From the NCBI RefSeq assembly GCF_016616885.1, contig NZ_CP067102.1, positions 5,918,501 to 5,982,500 on the forward strand: a stretch of DNA of 64,000 nt. Reading direction: 5' to 3'. The position numbers and the translations under genes were made by a program. The stretch is from Bradyrhizobium diazoefficiens. GTDB taxonomy: Bacteria > Pseudomonadota > Alphaproteobacteria > Rhizobiales > Xanthobacteraceae. Under the pieces are notes generated by a model. The model searched no databases. It saw only the letters and a list, made by a program, of their open reading frames with translations, and was not told where the DNA came from. Below, one piece after another: positions 43,368 to 52,458 of the stretch; position 1 is the stretch's first letter; each line of letters begins with the position of its first letter.

Positions 43368-43477
43368 GGTGCGAGCCTTGCGATGCAAAGCATCGCAAGG
43401 TGAAGCCTCGAAGGATGGGCTACAGGCGCTTGCGGCTCATCCTTCGAGGCGCGCAAGCGCGCGCACCTCAGGATGAC
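43358..43477. repeat. Two inverted GTCATCCTGAGG/CATCCTTCGAGG units
   Basis: One unit (43358-43417) runs GTCATCCTGAGG to CCTCGAAGGATG with an inner hairpin CTTGCGATG-CAAAG-CATCGCAAG; the second (43438-43477) is inverted. It overlaps the end of otnC and mirrors the pair at 31308-31423. Confidence 0.85.
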
Positions 43478-43506
43478 GGCAGTGCTCGCGGAGGCAGCTC
43501 CGGCGC

Positions 43507-44211
43507 CTACAGCCCCAGATACGCCTTGCGCACGTCCGGATTGCCCCTGATGTCGGCTGCCGGCCCCTGCATCAGTACGCGGCCGGTTTGCAGGATGTAG
43601 GCGCGGTCGGCGATCTCCAGGCACTCGGCCATCCGCTGCTCGACGATGAGCACGGTCATTCCGGCATCACGGATGGTTTTCACCGCCTGGAAGATTTCAT
43701 CGACCAGCTTCGGCATGATGCCCTGCGAGGGTTCGTCGAGCATCAGAAGCCGCGGACGCGTCATCAGGGCGCGGCCGATCGCGAGCATCTGCTGCTCGCC
43801 GCCGGAGAGCGTTTCGGCGCGCTGATCGAGGCGTTCGGACAGGCGCGGAAACAGCTTGAAGACGAGATCGAGCGGCTCCTCGCGATCCGCCTCGCCGCGA
43901 TAGAGATAGCTGCCGAGGCGGAGATTGTCGCGCACCGACAGGCGCGGGAACAGGCGGCGGTTCTCCGGCACGTAAGCGATGCCGGTGGCGGTGATGTGAT
44001 GCTGCGCCATGCCGTCGATGCGCTTGCCGTCGAACGTCGCCGTGCCCGAGCGCGGACGCTCGGCACCGGCGATGGATTTGAGCAGCGTCGACTTGCCCGC
44101 ACCGTTGGCGCCGGCGACGCAGACGATCTCCCCCTTCTGGACTTCGATCGAGATCGCGGAGATCGCGACCAGGCCCTGATAGGCGGTCGTGACTTCATGC
44201 ACCGACAGCAT
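43507..44211 (-). CDS. livF: Branched-chain amino-acid ABC importer ATPase LivF
   Basis: A 234-residue ABC ATPase with Walker A GANGAGKST at residues 34-42, signature LSGGEQQM, and Walker B LLMLDEPSQG. It has the LivF features EIVCVAGANGAG and AYVPENRRLFPRLSV. It powers uptake with LivG on the cytoplasmic side. It overlaps livG by 17 bp and is the last gene of the liv operon, followed by palindromic repeats. Confidence 0.92.
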   Translation of the reverse strand: MLSVHEVTTAYQGLVAISAISIEVQKGEIVCVAGANGAGKSTLLKSIAGAERPRSGTATFDGKRIDGMAQHHITATGIAYVPENRRLFPRLSVRDNLRLGSYLYRGEADREEPLDLVFKLFPRLSERLDQRAETLSGGEQQMLAIGRALMTRPRLLMLDEPSQGIMPKLVDEIFQAVKTIRDAGMTVLIVEQRMAECLEIADRAYILQTGRVLMQGPAADIRGNPDVRKAYLGL

Positions 44212-44926
44212 GACGATCTCCCAGATATGCGCTGATCACCTTGGGATCGCGGACCACGTCGGCGGGCTTGCCCTCGACCAGAACCTTGCCGAGGTCGAGC
44301 ACGATGGCGCGGTCGACCAGCGGCATCACGATCTCCATGACATGCTCGACCATCAGAACGGTGACGCCGGTATCGCGCACTTTTCGCACCAGCGCCACAC
44401 CGGTCTGCGCCTCGGTTGGCGTGAGGCCGGTGAGGACCTCGTCGAGCAGCAGCAGTTTCGGTTCGGTCGCGAGCGCACGGGCAACCTCAAGGCGGCGCTT
44501 CTCGGCCGGCACGAGGTCGCTCGCGAGCACGTCGGCACGCGCGGCAAGGCCGGTGAACTCCAGCACCTCATGCGCTTTCCGGCGCGCCTCGCGCATTACC
44601 GTGTTGCGTACCAGCGCGCCGACGATGACGTTGTCGATGACGGTCATGGTCTCAAAGCTCTTGACGACCTGGAAGGTGCGTCCGACGCCGCGCTGGCAGC
44701 GTTCGGCCGCCGGCAATTTTGTCACGTCCTCGCCGTCGAACCAGATCGAGCCCTGCGTCGGCGGCAGGACGCCGGCGATGAGATTGAACAGCGTCGACTT
44801 GCCGGCACCGTTGGGACCGATCAGCCCGACGATCTCGCCGCGGCCGACCGAGATCGAGACGTCGCTGTTGGCGACGAGGCCACCGAACCGCTGCCAGACG
44901 CCGCGGGTTTCAAGGAGCGCGGTCAT
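44195..44926 (-). CDS. livG: Branched-chain amino-acid ABC importer ATPase LivG
   Basis: A 243-residue ABC ATPase with Walker A GPNGAGKST at residues 37-45 and Walker B LLLLDEVLTGL. The canonical LSGGQ signature is replaced by LVPAEKRRLE, a divergence seen in part of the LivG group. It overlaps livM by 4 bp and livF by 17 bp. Alone, the sequence does not reveal the substrate, which may be an amino acid, amide or aromatic acid rather than leucine. Confidence 0.92.
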   Translation of the reverse strand: MTALLETRGVWQRFGGLVANSDVSISVGRGEIVGLIGPNGAGKSTLFNLIAGVLPPTQGSIWFDGEDVTKLPAAERCQRGVGRTFQVVKSFETMTVIDNVIVGALVRNTVMREARRKAHEVLEFTGLAARADVLASDLVPAEKRRLEVARALATEPKLLLLDEVLTGLTPTEAQTGVALVRKVRDTGVTVLMVEHVMEIVMPLVDRAIVLDLGKVLVEGKPADVVRDPKVISAYLGDRHAVGA

Positions 44927-45906
44927 CGTGTCGCTCCCTTTGCTTTGGTGCGTGAGAACAGGCTCACAAGACCCTGCGGCAGCGCCAGCGAGATCGCCAC
45001 AATCAATGCGCCGTAGACGATCAGGTCGACGCCACGGCCGGAGCCGCCGATATACGAGCGCGTCAGCTCCGTCATCGGGATCAGGATGGCCGCCCCTAGC
45101 ACGGGACCCCAGAGGGTGCCGATGCCACCGAGCACGGCGGGGAGCGCCATCAAGAGCGAGAACTGGAAGCCCATAACGCTTTCTGGATCGATGTAAGCGA
45201 GGAACTGCGCATAGAAGGCGCCGCCGACGGCAACGAGGAAAGCGGAGACGGCGGCAGCGCCCATCTTGGAGTTGAACACGACGACGCCGAGGCTTTCAGC
45301 GGCCTCCGGATTGTCCTTCACCGCGCGCCACCAAAAACCCCATTTGGAGTCTTCAAGCCACCAGGTGACGAACCAGGCCAGGCTGCACAGCGCCAGCGCG
45401 AAATAGAAGTACGGCAGCTTGCTGCGCAGGAACTGGAATTTCAGCCAGCTGTCGCCGCGCACGGGAATTGTGATACCCATCGCCGCCCCCGCCCATTCCC
45501 AATTCTGGAACAGCAACAGCCCGATCTCGGCGATGACGATGGTCGCGATCACGAAGTAATGGCCGCGCAGACGGAAGAAGGGATAGCCGAGCGCCATCGC
45601 GATGAGAGCCGCGATCGCGCCGCCGGCGAGCATGCCGAACCAGGGCAGCACGCCGAACTTGGTGAATAACAGCTCGGTGGTGTAGGCGCCGATGCCGAAA
45701 TAGAGCGCGTGTCCGAGCGAGATCTGCCCGCAATAGCCGGACAGGATGTTCCAGCTCTGCGAGAGCGCCGCATACATCAGGGTCAGGATCAGGATGTTCT
45801 GGACGTAGACGTCCTTGACAAACAGTGGCGCGAGCGCTGCGAGCCCGGCCAGGACCGCGGCGATGATGAGATCGCGGCGGCGCCGCGCGGTAAAATGCTT
45901 GTCCAT
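44923..45906 (-). CDS. livM: Branched-chain amino-acid ABC importer permease LivM
   Basis: A 327-residue permease with eight or nine hydrophobic segments and the LivM signature SWNILSGYCGQISLGHALYFGIGAYT. The ATG at 45906 overlaps the last base of the livH stop (TGATG), giving coupled translation. Upstream in-frame sequence belongs to livH in another frame and was excluded. Works as a heterodimer with LivH in the inner membrane. Confidence 0.92.
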   Translation of the reverse strand: MDKHFTARRRRDLIIAAVLAGLAALAPLFVKDVYVQNILILTLMYAALSQSWNILSGYCGQISLGHALYFGIGAYTTELLFTKFGVLPWFGMLAGGAIAALIAMALGYPFFRLRGHYFVIATIVIAEIGLLLFQNWEWAGAAMGITIPVRGDSWLKFQFLRSKLPYFYFALALCSLAWFVTWWLEDSKWGFWWRAVKDNPEAAESLGVVVFNSKMGAAAVSAFLVAVGGAFYAQFLAYIDPESVMGFQFSLLMALPAVLGGIGTLWGPVLGAAILIPMTELTRSYIGGSGRGVDLIVYGALIVAISLALPQGLVSLFSRTKAKGATR

Positions 45907-46784
45907 CACATCTGTCCGAACAGGCCGCGCGGCCGGATGAAGACGACGAGAAGGTACACTGCATAGATGCCGACCGACTTCAGCGAGGGCGGCAGCACCA
46001 ATGCGGTAGTCGCTTCGACCAGGCCGACGACGATGCCGCCGGCGAAGGCGCCGAACACGCTGCCGAAGCCGCCGAGCGCCACCGTGACATAGGCGATCAG
46101 CGCAAAGGACGCGCCGACGTCGGGATAGATGTAGAAGAACACCGCCATGATCGCGCCGGCGAGACCGACCAGCGCGGCACCGAGGCCCCAACCGAGCGCA
46201 AACACGCGGTTCTTGTCGATGCCGACCAGCGCGACCGCGCCGGGATCTTCACGGGTCGCCTCCAGCGCGCGGCCGAAATCGGTGCGGTGGATGAAGAAGT
46301 ACAGGCCGGCAAAGGCCGCGATCGCGACCAGGGCGCCGATCAGTTGCGGCTCCGGCAGGAAGATACCGGCGACGGAGATGGTCTTACCGCCGGCCCAGGA
46401 GTGCGGGATGCTTCGGTAGTCCGGGGTGAAGAAGAACTGCGCGAGCCCGCGCATCACAATGGCGAGGCCGAAGGTGGAGAAGATCTGCACCATGCCGGCG
46501 TTGGCTTTCGCCCGCATCGCGAACCGCACGACCAACAGATAGACCACGGCTCCGAGCACGAACAGCGCGGCGGCGACCAGCGGCGCTGACAGCAAGGGGT
46601 CGATCGCGAAGAACGTGAACAGGAAGAAGCTCACATACATCGCGATCATCAGGAACTCGCCATGGGCGAAGTTCACGACGTCCATCAGGCCGAAGATCAG
46701 CGCGAGGCCGACCGCGATCAGTCCGTAGAGCAGGCCCATCAGGAGGCCGCTCGCGAGACTCTGGATAATGGCTTGGGCTGTCAA
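45906..46784 (-). CDS. livH: Branched-chain amino-acid ABC importer permease LivH
   Basis: A 292-residue permease with the signature GLALIFGLMDVVNFAHGEFLMIAMY and eight membrane segments. I chose the TTG at 46784: the protein then begins MTAQAIIQSLASGLLMGLLYG, as LivH proteins do, and GGGGGA lies a good distance upstream. The ATG at 46826 lies inside a palindromic repeat and would add residues with no similarity. It leads the permease/ATPase part of the operon; the binding-protein gene is 182 bp upstream beyond the repeat. Confidence 0.88.
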   Translation of the reverse strand: MTAQAIIQSLASGLLMGLLYGLIAVGLALIFGLMDVVNFAHGEFLMIAMYVSFFLFTFFAIDPLLSAPLVAAALFVLGAVVYLLVVRFAMRAKANAGMVQIFSTFGLAIVMRGLAQFFFTPDYRSIPHSWAGGKTISVAGIFLPEPQLIGALVAIAAFAGLYFFIHRTDFGRALEATREDPGAVALVGIDKNRVFALGWGLGAALVGLAGAIMAVFFYIYPDVGASFALIAYVTVALGGFGSVFGAFAGGIVVGLVEATTALVLPPSLKSVGIYAVYLLVVFIRPRGLFGQM

Positions 46785-46820
46785 CTCTAGTCCCCCGTTC
46801 GAAAACGTCACGCCAGGTTT

Positions 46821-46906
46821 CGTCATTGCGAGCGAAGCGAAGCAATCCAGACATGTCGCCAAGGAAGCAACCTGGATTGCTTCGTCGCTCGCTCCTCGCA
46901 ATGACG
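46821..46906. repeat. Palindromic repeat (CGTCATTGCGAG family) inside the liv operon
   Basis: CGTCATTGCGAGCGAAGCGA at the left and CTCGCAATGACG at the right are joined by GCAATCCAG and CTGGATTGC. It separates the binding-protein gene from livH. In this place it may stabilise the upstream message so that more binding protein than permease is made. Confidence 0.85.
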
Positions 46907-46966
46907 GTGTGGGAACAGCTTGGTCGTCCTGCTCCTCACAGCGCCTGGTTCCCCGAACCGAAACGC

Positions 46967-48211
46967 CTACTTCATCGGCCAGGTCGCTTCCGCGATCGCG
47001 GCCTGCGGCGGGAAGATGGTGACGAACTTGCCACCGATATATTGCAGCAGCACCGGGTCGGCGTCGTTGTTCTGGCCCATGTCATCGAACTTGACGCGCT
47101 TCCACGGCATGATGGTCTGCTCGCCCGGGATGTCGGTGGCGGCGAGCGCATCGCGGATCTTCTCGCCGTCCGCCGACTTGGCGCGGTTGATCGCGTCGGC
47201 GAGGATGATCAGGCCCATGAACTGGCGCGAGGTGAGGTCGTTGAAATCCTTGCCCGAGCGCGCCTTGAACATCTCGTTGAGCTTGCCGACCATCGGGCGC
47301 TTCTGCGCTAGGTCGAGCGAGAAGGTGCCGCGCGAGATCACGCCTTCGAGCTTGTCGCCGACGGCATCATAGAGCGCCTTCTCGGAGAAGCCGGCGTCCT
47401 GCGCCACGATCGCATTCGGCTTGTAGCCGAGCTCGGCCATGGTCTTGACCAGCAGAATGCCGTCGGTGGTGTAGCTCGAGGGCATCAGCACGTCGGCATT
47501 GGCGCTCTTGAGCTGCTGCACCTCGGCCGACAGCGAGGGCGAGTTGGCACGGTACTTAATGTCGGAGACGATCTTGTAGCCGCGTTCGCCGGCGATCTTG
47601 GCCTGGGCGTTGCCGGAGTCGGTTCCGAAAATGGTGTCCTCGTGGAACAGCGACAGCGTCTCGATCTTGGTGCCCTTCTTCTTCAGGGCATCGAAGAAGT
47701 CGAACATCGCGGCCGAATACATTTCGTCATGTGGCGCCGCACGGAAGTAATATTTGAGACCGCGGCGATGCAGGCTCGGCGAGGAGTTGTCGGCCGAGAC
47801 GAACGGGATCTGGTAACGTTCGCAGATCTGGCTGACGGTGACCGCGACCGCGCTCTGATAGGTGCCGATGATGGCGGAGACCTTCTCCTGCGTGATGAGG
47901 CGCTCGGCCTCGGCGCGGCCCTTCTGCGGATCGGCCTGGTGGTCGGCGAACACGAGACGCACCTTGGCGCCGCCGAGGCCCGGCAGGCCCTCGCCCTTCG
48001 CCAGCGGCAGATCGAAATCAGTGTCCTTGTTGATGACCTCGAGCGCGGTCTCGTAGGCCTTCTGCGCGTCGACGCCCTGCTGGGCGCTGCCGCCGGAGAA
48101 CGGATAGATGACGCCGATCACGACTTCCGAGGTCTGGGCGCGCGCAGCAAGCGGCACCAGCGCAGCAGTAGCGGTGGCACCCAACAGCACGTCGCGGCGA
48201 GAGATCGTCAT
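46967..48211 (-). CDS. Liv-type ABC importer substrate-binding protein
   Basis: A 414-residue periplasmic binding protein of the LivJ/LivK (peripla_BP_6) class. The signal has a twin-arginine motif, MTISRRDVLLGATATAALVPLAARAQ, so export is probably by Tat. The ligand-binding region includes VIGVIYPFSGGSAQQGVDA and AIIGTYQSAVAVTVSQI. The ATG at 48211 has GGGGA upstream. It is the first gene of the liv operon. The ligand is not evident; neighbours that handle amides, carbamoyl compounds and hydroxy acids point away from plain leucine. Confidence 0.9.
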   Translation of the reverse strand: MTISRRDVLLGATATAALVPLAARAQTSEVVIGVIYPFSGGSAQQGVDAQKAYETALEVINKDTDFDLPLAKGEGLPGLGGAKVRLVFADHQADPQKGRAEAERLITQEKVSAIIGTYQSAVAVTVSQICERYQIPFVSADNSSPSLHRRGLKYYFRAAPHDEMYSAAMFDFFDALKKKGTKIETLSLFHEDTIFGTDSGNAQAKIAGERGYKIVSDIKYRANSPSLSAEVQQLKSANADVLMPSSYTTDGILLVKTMAELGYKPNAIVAQDAGFSEKALYDAVGDKLEGVISRGTFSLDLAQKRPMVGKLNEMFKARSGKDFNDLTSRQFMGLIILADAINRAKSADGEKIRDALAATDIPGEQTIMPWKRVKFDDMGQNNDADPVLLQYIGGKFVTIFPPQAAIAEATWPMK

Positions 48212-48300
48212 GGCAAAGTCCCCTGTTACTAAATTTCGACTGATCGAATGAAGCGATTGATGGATGCGGTAAAGCCCGAAGAAAGAGCAAATGCTGCCCA

Positions 48301-49116
48301 CTAAATCACGGCCATGTTCCTGTTCTTCAGATCCGTCACCAGCATCAGGCCGGGCGAATGCGTGATCGCGAACGGGACCTTGGCTGCATTGATGACTGAT
48401 TGCGGCGTCACGCCGCAGGCCCAGAACACCGGGATCTCGTCATCGGCAACAAATACGGGATCACCATAGTCGGGTTTGGCAATGTCCTTGATGCCGATCA
48501 GATGCGGATGGCCGAGATGCACGGGCGCGCCGTGCACTGCGGGATAGCGCGAGGTGATCTGCACCGCGCGGATCGCATCGGCCGGCTTGAACGGACGCAT
48601 CGAGACCACCATCGGCCCCGCGAACGGGCCGGCCTCGCCGCAGGCGATATTGGTGCGGTACATCGGCACCCGCACGTTCTGCTCGATGTGGCGGATCGGC
48701 ATGCCCTCGTCGAGCAGCGCCTCTTCGAACGAGAACGAGCAGCCCAGCACGAAGGTCACGAGATCGTCGCGCCAGTGCTTGGTGACGTCGGTCGGCTCGT
48801 CCACGACCTCGCCGTCGCGCCAGACGCGGTAGCGCGGCACATCGGTGCGAATGTCGAGATCGGCGCCGAGCGCCGGGATGTGCGGGCTGCCGACGTCGGA
48901 CATGCCGATGATCGGACACGGTTTGGGATTGAGCTGGCAGAAGCGGTGGAAAGCCCCGGCGTATTCCGCCGGCAGGATCGCCAGATTGCCCTGGACGAAG
49001 CCGGGCGCGACCCCTGCGGTCGATCCGACCTCGCCGCCACGATAGGCGAGCCGCACCTGGCGGCTCGGGAGGGTGTCGGGTGTTTCAGTTTGCTGCGCTG
49101 CCACCAAAACAGTCAT
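48301..49116 (-). CDS. Putative hydro-lyase, DUF1445 (D-glutamate cyclase-like)
   Basis: A 271-residue DUF1445 protein. Recognisable parts are [46 protein letters not shown] and [31 protein letters not shown]. Members are annotated as hydro-lyases and one mammalian relative is D-glutamate cyclase (family knowledge). It sits 89 bp upstream of the liv operon on the same strand and is divergent from the lysR gene. The ATG at 49116 fits the family length better than an in-frame start 16 codons earlier. Confidence 0.85.
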   Translation of the reverse strand: MTVLVAAQQTETPDTLPSRQVRLAYRGGEVGSTAGVAPGFVQGNLAILPAEYAGAFHRFCQLNPKPCPIIGMSDVGSPHIPALGADLDIRTDVPRYRVWRDGEVVDEPTDVTKHWRDDLVTFVLGCSFSFEEALLDEGMPIRHIEQNVRVPMYRTNIACGEAGPFAGPMVVSMRPFKPADAIRAVQITSRYPAVHGAPVHLGHPHLIGIKDIAKPDYGDPVFVADDEIPVFWACGVTPQSVINAAKVPFAITHSPGLMLVTDLKNRNMAVI

Positions 49117-49196
49117 GTGATCGACCTGCCTATGAACTCGACAAGCGTAGCCAACATCAAGCATACTATAAAGTCTAATCGTCCTTTCTAATGGAT

Positions 49197-49219
49197 ATCG
49201 ATAAATTTATTTTATCGAT
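49197..49219. promoter_or_regulatory. Candidate LysR operator
   Basis: ATCGATAAA and TTTATCGAT form perfect 9-bp arms around a 5-bp AT spacer, in the divergent gap between the DUF1445 and lysR genes. The size, AT richness and position match LysR-family recognition sites. It lies 17 bp before the lysR ATG. Confidence 0.65.
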
Positions 49220-49235
49220 CGGGAAAATCCTTCCA

Positions 49236-50153
49236 ATGCTGGACTTCAGATCGATCGAAACCTTTCTCTGGGTTGTGAAGCTCGGCAGCTTCCGTGGCGC
49301 CGCAGCGCGGCTCAATACGACCCAGCCGGCGATCTCCCAGCGCATTGCCCAGCTCGAGCGCGAGATGGGCGTAAAGCTCCTGAACCGCGATCATCGCGTG
49401 GCGTCGCCCACCCCGAGCGGCCGGCAGATGATGGTCTATGCGGAAAAGCTGATCGGCCTGCGCGCTCAGATGATGGCCGAGATCGGCGATCGGTCGGCGA
49501 TGCGCGGCGTGATGCGGCTCGGCGTCGCCGAGACCATCGTGCACACGTGGCTGCCGCGGCTGGTGAAGAGCATGAACGAGGTCTATCCGAACCTGTCGCT
49601 GGAGATCGAGGTCGACATCACGCCGAACCTCACCGCGCGCCTGCTCGCGCAGGAGATCGAGCTTGCCTTCGTGGTCGGCCCGCTGTCGGCCTCGGGCGTA
49701 CACAACCGCGTGCTCGCCGACTACCCGATCGGCTTTCTCGCAAGCCCGTCGCTCGGGCTTGGCCATGGCCCGGTGACGCCCGCCGATCTCGCGCGGTTTC
49801 CGATCATCACTTTTCCGCGCAAGACCAGACCCTACGAGGTCGTGCGCGAGGTGTTCGACCGGCCCGACTTGCCGCCGATCCGTCTCCACGCCTCTGCCTC
49901 GCTCGCCACCGTGATCCACATGGCGGTGGAAGGCCTCGGCATCGCCGTGATCCCCGACGCAATCGTCGAGAACGAGCTCGCCGACGGTCGGCTGCAGTTG
50001 CTCGACACCGATCTGGAGATCGCGCCGCTGACGTTCACGGCAAGCTGGCTCGCCTCGCCCGACGTCGTCGCGGTGGAGCGCGTCGCCGAGCTTGCATGTC
50101 AAATTGCGCAGAGCAGCCTCGCGGTTGACGCGCCCGCGCTGGCGCGTCATTGA
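49236..50153 (+). CDS. LysR-family transcriptional regulator
   Basis: A 305-residue LTTR. The helix-turn-helix is near residues 3-62 (FRSIETFLWVVKLGSFRGAAARLNTTQPAISQRIAQLE) and the effector domain begins near residue 85 with GVMRLGVAETIVHTWLP. The ATG at 49236 puts the HTH at the normal distance from the N terminus; an ATG at 49191 would make the operator-like palindrome coding. It probably controls the divergent DUF1445 gene and the liv operon. Confidence 0.9.
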   Translation: MLDFRSIETFLWVVKLGSFRGAAARLNTTQPAISQRIAQLEREMGVKLLNRDHRVASPTPSGRQMMVYAEKLIGLRAQMMAEIGDRSAMRGVMRLGVAETIVHTWLPRLVKSMNEVYPNLSLEIEVDITPNLTARLLAQEIELAFVVGPLSASGVHNRVLADYPIGFLASPSLGLGHGPVTPADLARFPIITFPRKTRPYEVVREVFDRPDLPPIRLHASASLATVIHMAVEGLGIAVIPDAIVENELADGRLQLLDTDLEIAPLTFTASWLASPDVVAVERVAELACQIAQSSLAVDAPALARH

Positions 50154-50176
50154 AAAAGGCGCCGGACAACCTTCAA

Positions 50177-50254
50177 CGTTATTCCGGGGCTCGCGCAGCG
50201 CGAACCCGGAATCTCGAGATTCCGGGTTCGCCCTTCGGGCGCCCCGGAATGACA
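50177..50254. repeat. Palindromic repeat (CCGGGGC family)
   Basis: ATTCCGGGGC...GCCCCGGAAT encloses CGAACCCGGAATCTCGAGAT followed by TCCGGGTTCG. It is nearly identical to the unit at 3786-3863 and fills the gap between lysR and the M20 gene. Confidence 0.85.
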
Positions 50255-50272
50255 GCCAAGATGGACTGACGC

Positions 50273-51523
50273 ATGAGCCGAGCCGCGACTAATTTGCAAA
50301 TCGATTCCGCCCGCCTCTGGGGCTCCATCCACGAGACCGCGCAGTTCGGCGCGACGGCCAAAGGTGGTGTTCGGCGGCTGACGCTAAGCAGCGAAGACAA
50401 GCAGGTTCGCGACTGGTTCCGAAAGGCCTGTGAGGAAGCCGGCCTCGAAGTGCATGTCGATGCGCTCGGATCTCAGTTCGGCCTGCGCAAGGGCCGCGAC
50501 ATGTCGAAGCTGCCCGTCGGCATCGGCTCGCATCTCGACACCCAGCCGACCGGCGGCAAATACGACGGCATTCTCGGCACGCTCGGCGCGCTCGAAGTGA
50601 TCCGCACGCTGAACGACGCCGGCATCGAGACTGAGGCGCCGATCTGCATCGTCAACTGGACCAACGAGGAAGGCTCGCGCTTCGCGCCGGCGATGATGGC
50701 CTCCGCCGCTTACGTCGGCGATTTCACCACCGACGATATCCTGTCGCGCAAGGACATTGAGGGCACCACCGTCGGCCAGGCGCTCGACAGCATCGGTTAT
50801 CGCGGTGACAAGCCGGTCGGCTTCCAGAAGCTCGGCTGCTTCGTCGAGCTGCACATCGAGCAGGGCCCGATCCTGGAAGCCGAAGGCAAGACCATCGGCG
50901 TGGTCGATTCCGGCCAGGGTGTGCTCTGGTATGACGGCAAGATCTCCGGCTTCGAAAGCCATGCAGGTTCGACCCCAATGCCATTGCGGCGCGATGCGCT
51001 GGCGACACTCTCCGAAATCGTGCTGGCAATGGAGGCCATTGCCAGGAAGCACGGACCGAATGCAGTCGGCACCATCGGCGAGGCCGTGATCGCAAATCCC
51101 TCGCGCAACGTCATTCCCGGCGAGATCGCCTTCACCATGGATTGCCGCAGCGCAGATGGCGCGATCATGGATGCGCTCGACCGCGACCTGCGCGCCGCGA
51201 TTGCCGAGATCGCCGCGCGCCGCAAGGTCGAGGTCAAGATTGATCTCGTCTGGCGCAAGCCGCCGACGCACTTCGATCCCAAGCTGATCGCAGCGGTCGA
51301 GAACGCCGCAAAGACGCTCGGCTATTCTTCTCGCCGCATCACCTCCGGCGCCGGTCACGACGCCTGCAACCTCAATACGGTGATGCCGGCGGCGATGGTA
51401 TTCGTGCCCTGTAAGGACGGCATCAGCCACAACGAGCTGGAAGACGCCACGCAGCCCGACTGCGCCGCGGGCACCAACGTGCTGATGCACACCGTGCTGG
51501 CAATTGCCGGCGTCGCATCCTGA
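50273..51523 (+). CDS. M20 Zn-dependent amidohydrolase (allantoate/N-carbamoyl-amino-acid hydrolase type)
   Basis: A 416-residue enzyme of the hydantoinase/carbamoylase branch of M20. Metal ligands are visible as His87 in GSHLDTQP, Asp98 in GGKYDG, Glu132/133 in NEEGSRF, His194 in VELHIEQGP, and the late His in GISHNE. The family splits carbamoyl or ureido groups from amino acids or allantoate. The three genes after it follow at 11-12 bp on the same strand, which suggests an operon that also oxidises hydroxy acids. Substrate not evident. Confidence 0.9.
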   Translation: MSRAATNLQIDSARLWGSIHETAQFGATAKGGVRRLTLSSEDKQVRDWFRKACEEAGLEVHVDALGSQFGLRKGRDMSKLPVGIGSHLDTQPTGGKYDGILGTLGALEVIRTLNDAGIETEAPICIVNWTNEEGSRFAPAMMASAAYVGDFTTDDILSRKDIEGTTVGQALDSIGYRGDKPVGFQKLGCFVELHIEQGPILEAEGKTIGVVDSGQGVLWYDGKISGFESHAGSTPMPLRRDALATLSEIVLAMEAIARKHGPNAVGTIGEAVIANPSRNVIPGEIAFTMDCRSADGAIMDALDRDLRAAIAEIAARRKVEVKIDLVWRKPPTHFDPKLIAAVENAAKTLGYSSRRITSGAGHDACNLNTVMPAAMVFVPCKDGISHNELEDATQPDCAAGTNVLMHTVLAIAGVAS

Positions 51524-51535
51524 TCGGAGACAGAC

Positions 51536-52447
51536 ATGCGTGGAGTTTTCGTCGACGCCAATGAAGCGCTTGCCGTGATCGTGGAGCGGCTGGAGAAGCC
51601 TGACGATCCCAAGGTGCGGATCCACAGGGATCCTGATATCAAGCCCGAGCAATATCCTGAGATCCTTGACGGCGCCGAGATCGCGATCGTGGACCATACC
51701 GCGTTGCCGACCGAGATCGCGAAGAAGTGCGCGGGCCTCAAGCACGTCGTGTTCCTCGGCACCGGCGCGCGCAGCTACATGAATCCCGAGGAGCTCGCCG
51801 AGCTCGGCATCTCCGTGCATCTGATCAAGGGCTATGGCGACACGGCCGTGGCGGAGTCCGCGATCGCGCTGATGTGGTCCTCCGCGCGCGTCATCGCGAT
51901 GATGGACCGCGAGATGCGCGCTGGCAACTGGCTGCGCGAGGACGGCATGCAGCTCACGGGCAAGACGCTCGGCCTGATTGGCTTCGGCGGTATCGCGGCC
52001 GAAGTCGCGCGCATTGCGTCCGGCGGCGGCATGAAGGTGATCGCCTGGAACCGCTCGCCAAAGACCCATCCCGGCGTCGAATTCGCCGATCTCGACACAT
52101 TGCTGGCGCGGAGCGACGTGGTATCGCTGCACTTGCTGCTCAACGACGAGACGCGCGGTATGATCACGCGCGAGACAATCGCGAAGATGAAGCCGGGCGT
52201 CGTCTTCATCAACACCGCGCGTGGTGCCATCGTCGACGAGCAGGCGATGATCGACGCGCTGAAGTCGGGCCACATCCGCCATGCGGGCCTCGATGTCTTC
52301 AACATCGAGCCGTTGCCGGCGGACCATCCGCTGACCAAGATACCGAACGTGACGTTGTCGGCGCATTCCGCCTTCCGCACGCCGGAGGCCAGCGAGAACC
52401 TGATTGAAGCGGCGTGGGTTCATTGCCGCCGGATCGTGAAAGGATAA
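51536..52447 (+). CDS. D-isomer-specific 2-hydroxyacid dehydrogenase family protein
   Basis: A 303-residue NAD(P)-dependent dehydrogenase. The dinucleotide motif is GLIGFGGIAAEVAR (residues about 143-156). Catalytic residues are Arg in INTARGAIVDE, Glu in FNIEPLP and His in LSAHSAFR. It would reduce or oxidise a 2-oxo/2-hydroxyacid. It begins 12 bp after the M20 gene and ends 11 bp before the Ldh-family gene, and the two oxidoreductases may handle the same acid. Confidence 0.88.
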   Translation: MRGVFVDANEALAVIVERLEKPDDPKVRIHRDPDIKPEQYPEILDGAEIAIVDHTALPTEIAKKCAGLKHVVFLGTGARSYMNPEELAELGISVHLIKGYGDTAVAESAIALMWSSARVIAMMDREMRAGNWLREDGMQLTGKTLGLIGFGGIAAEVARIASGGGMKVIAWNRSPKTHPGVEFADLDTLLARSDVVSLHLLLNDETRGMITRETIAKMKPGVVFINTARGAIVDEQAMIDALKSGHIRHAGLDVFNIEPLPADHPLTKIPNVTLSAHSAFRTPEASENLIEAAWVHCRRIVKG

Positions 52448-52458
52448 GAGCAACAACA

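Noticed and set aside
43358..43477. Possible CRISPR-like repeats
   Set aside because: Repeats are paired, inverted and of intergenic palindrome type, with no regular spacers or cas genes anywhere in the window.
46785..46826. ATG or GTG starts for LivH upstream of 46784
   Set aside because: The ATG lies within a palindromic repeat and the extra residues do not match LivH; the TTG at 46784 has a ribosome site and the family N terminus.
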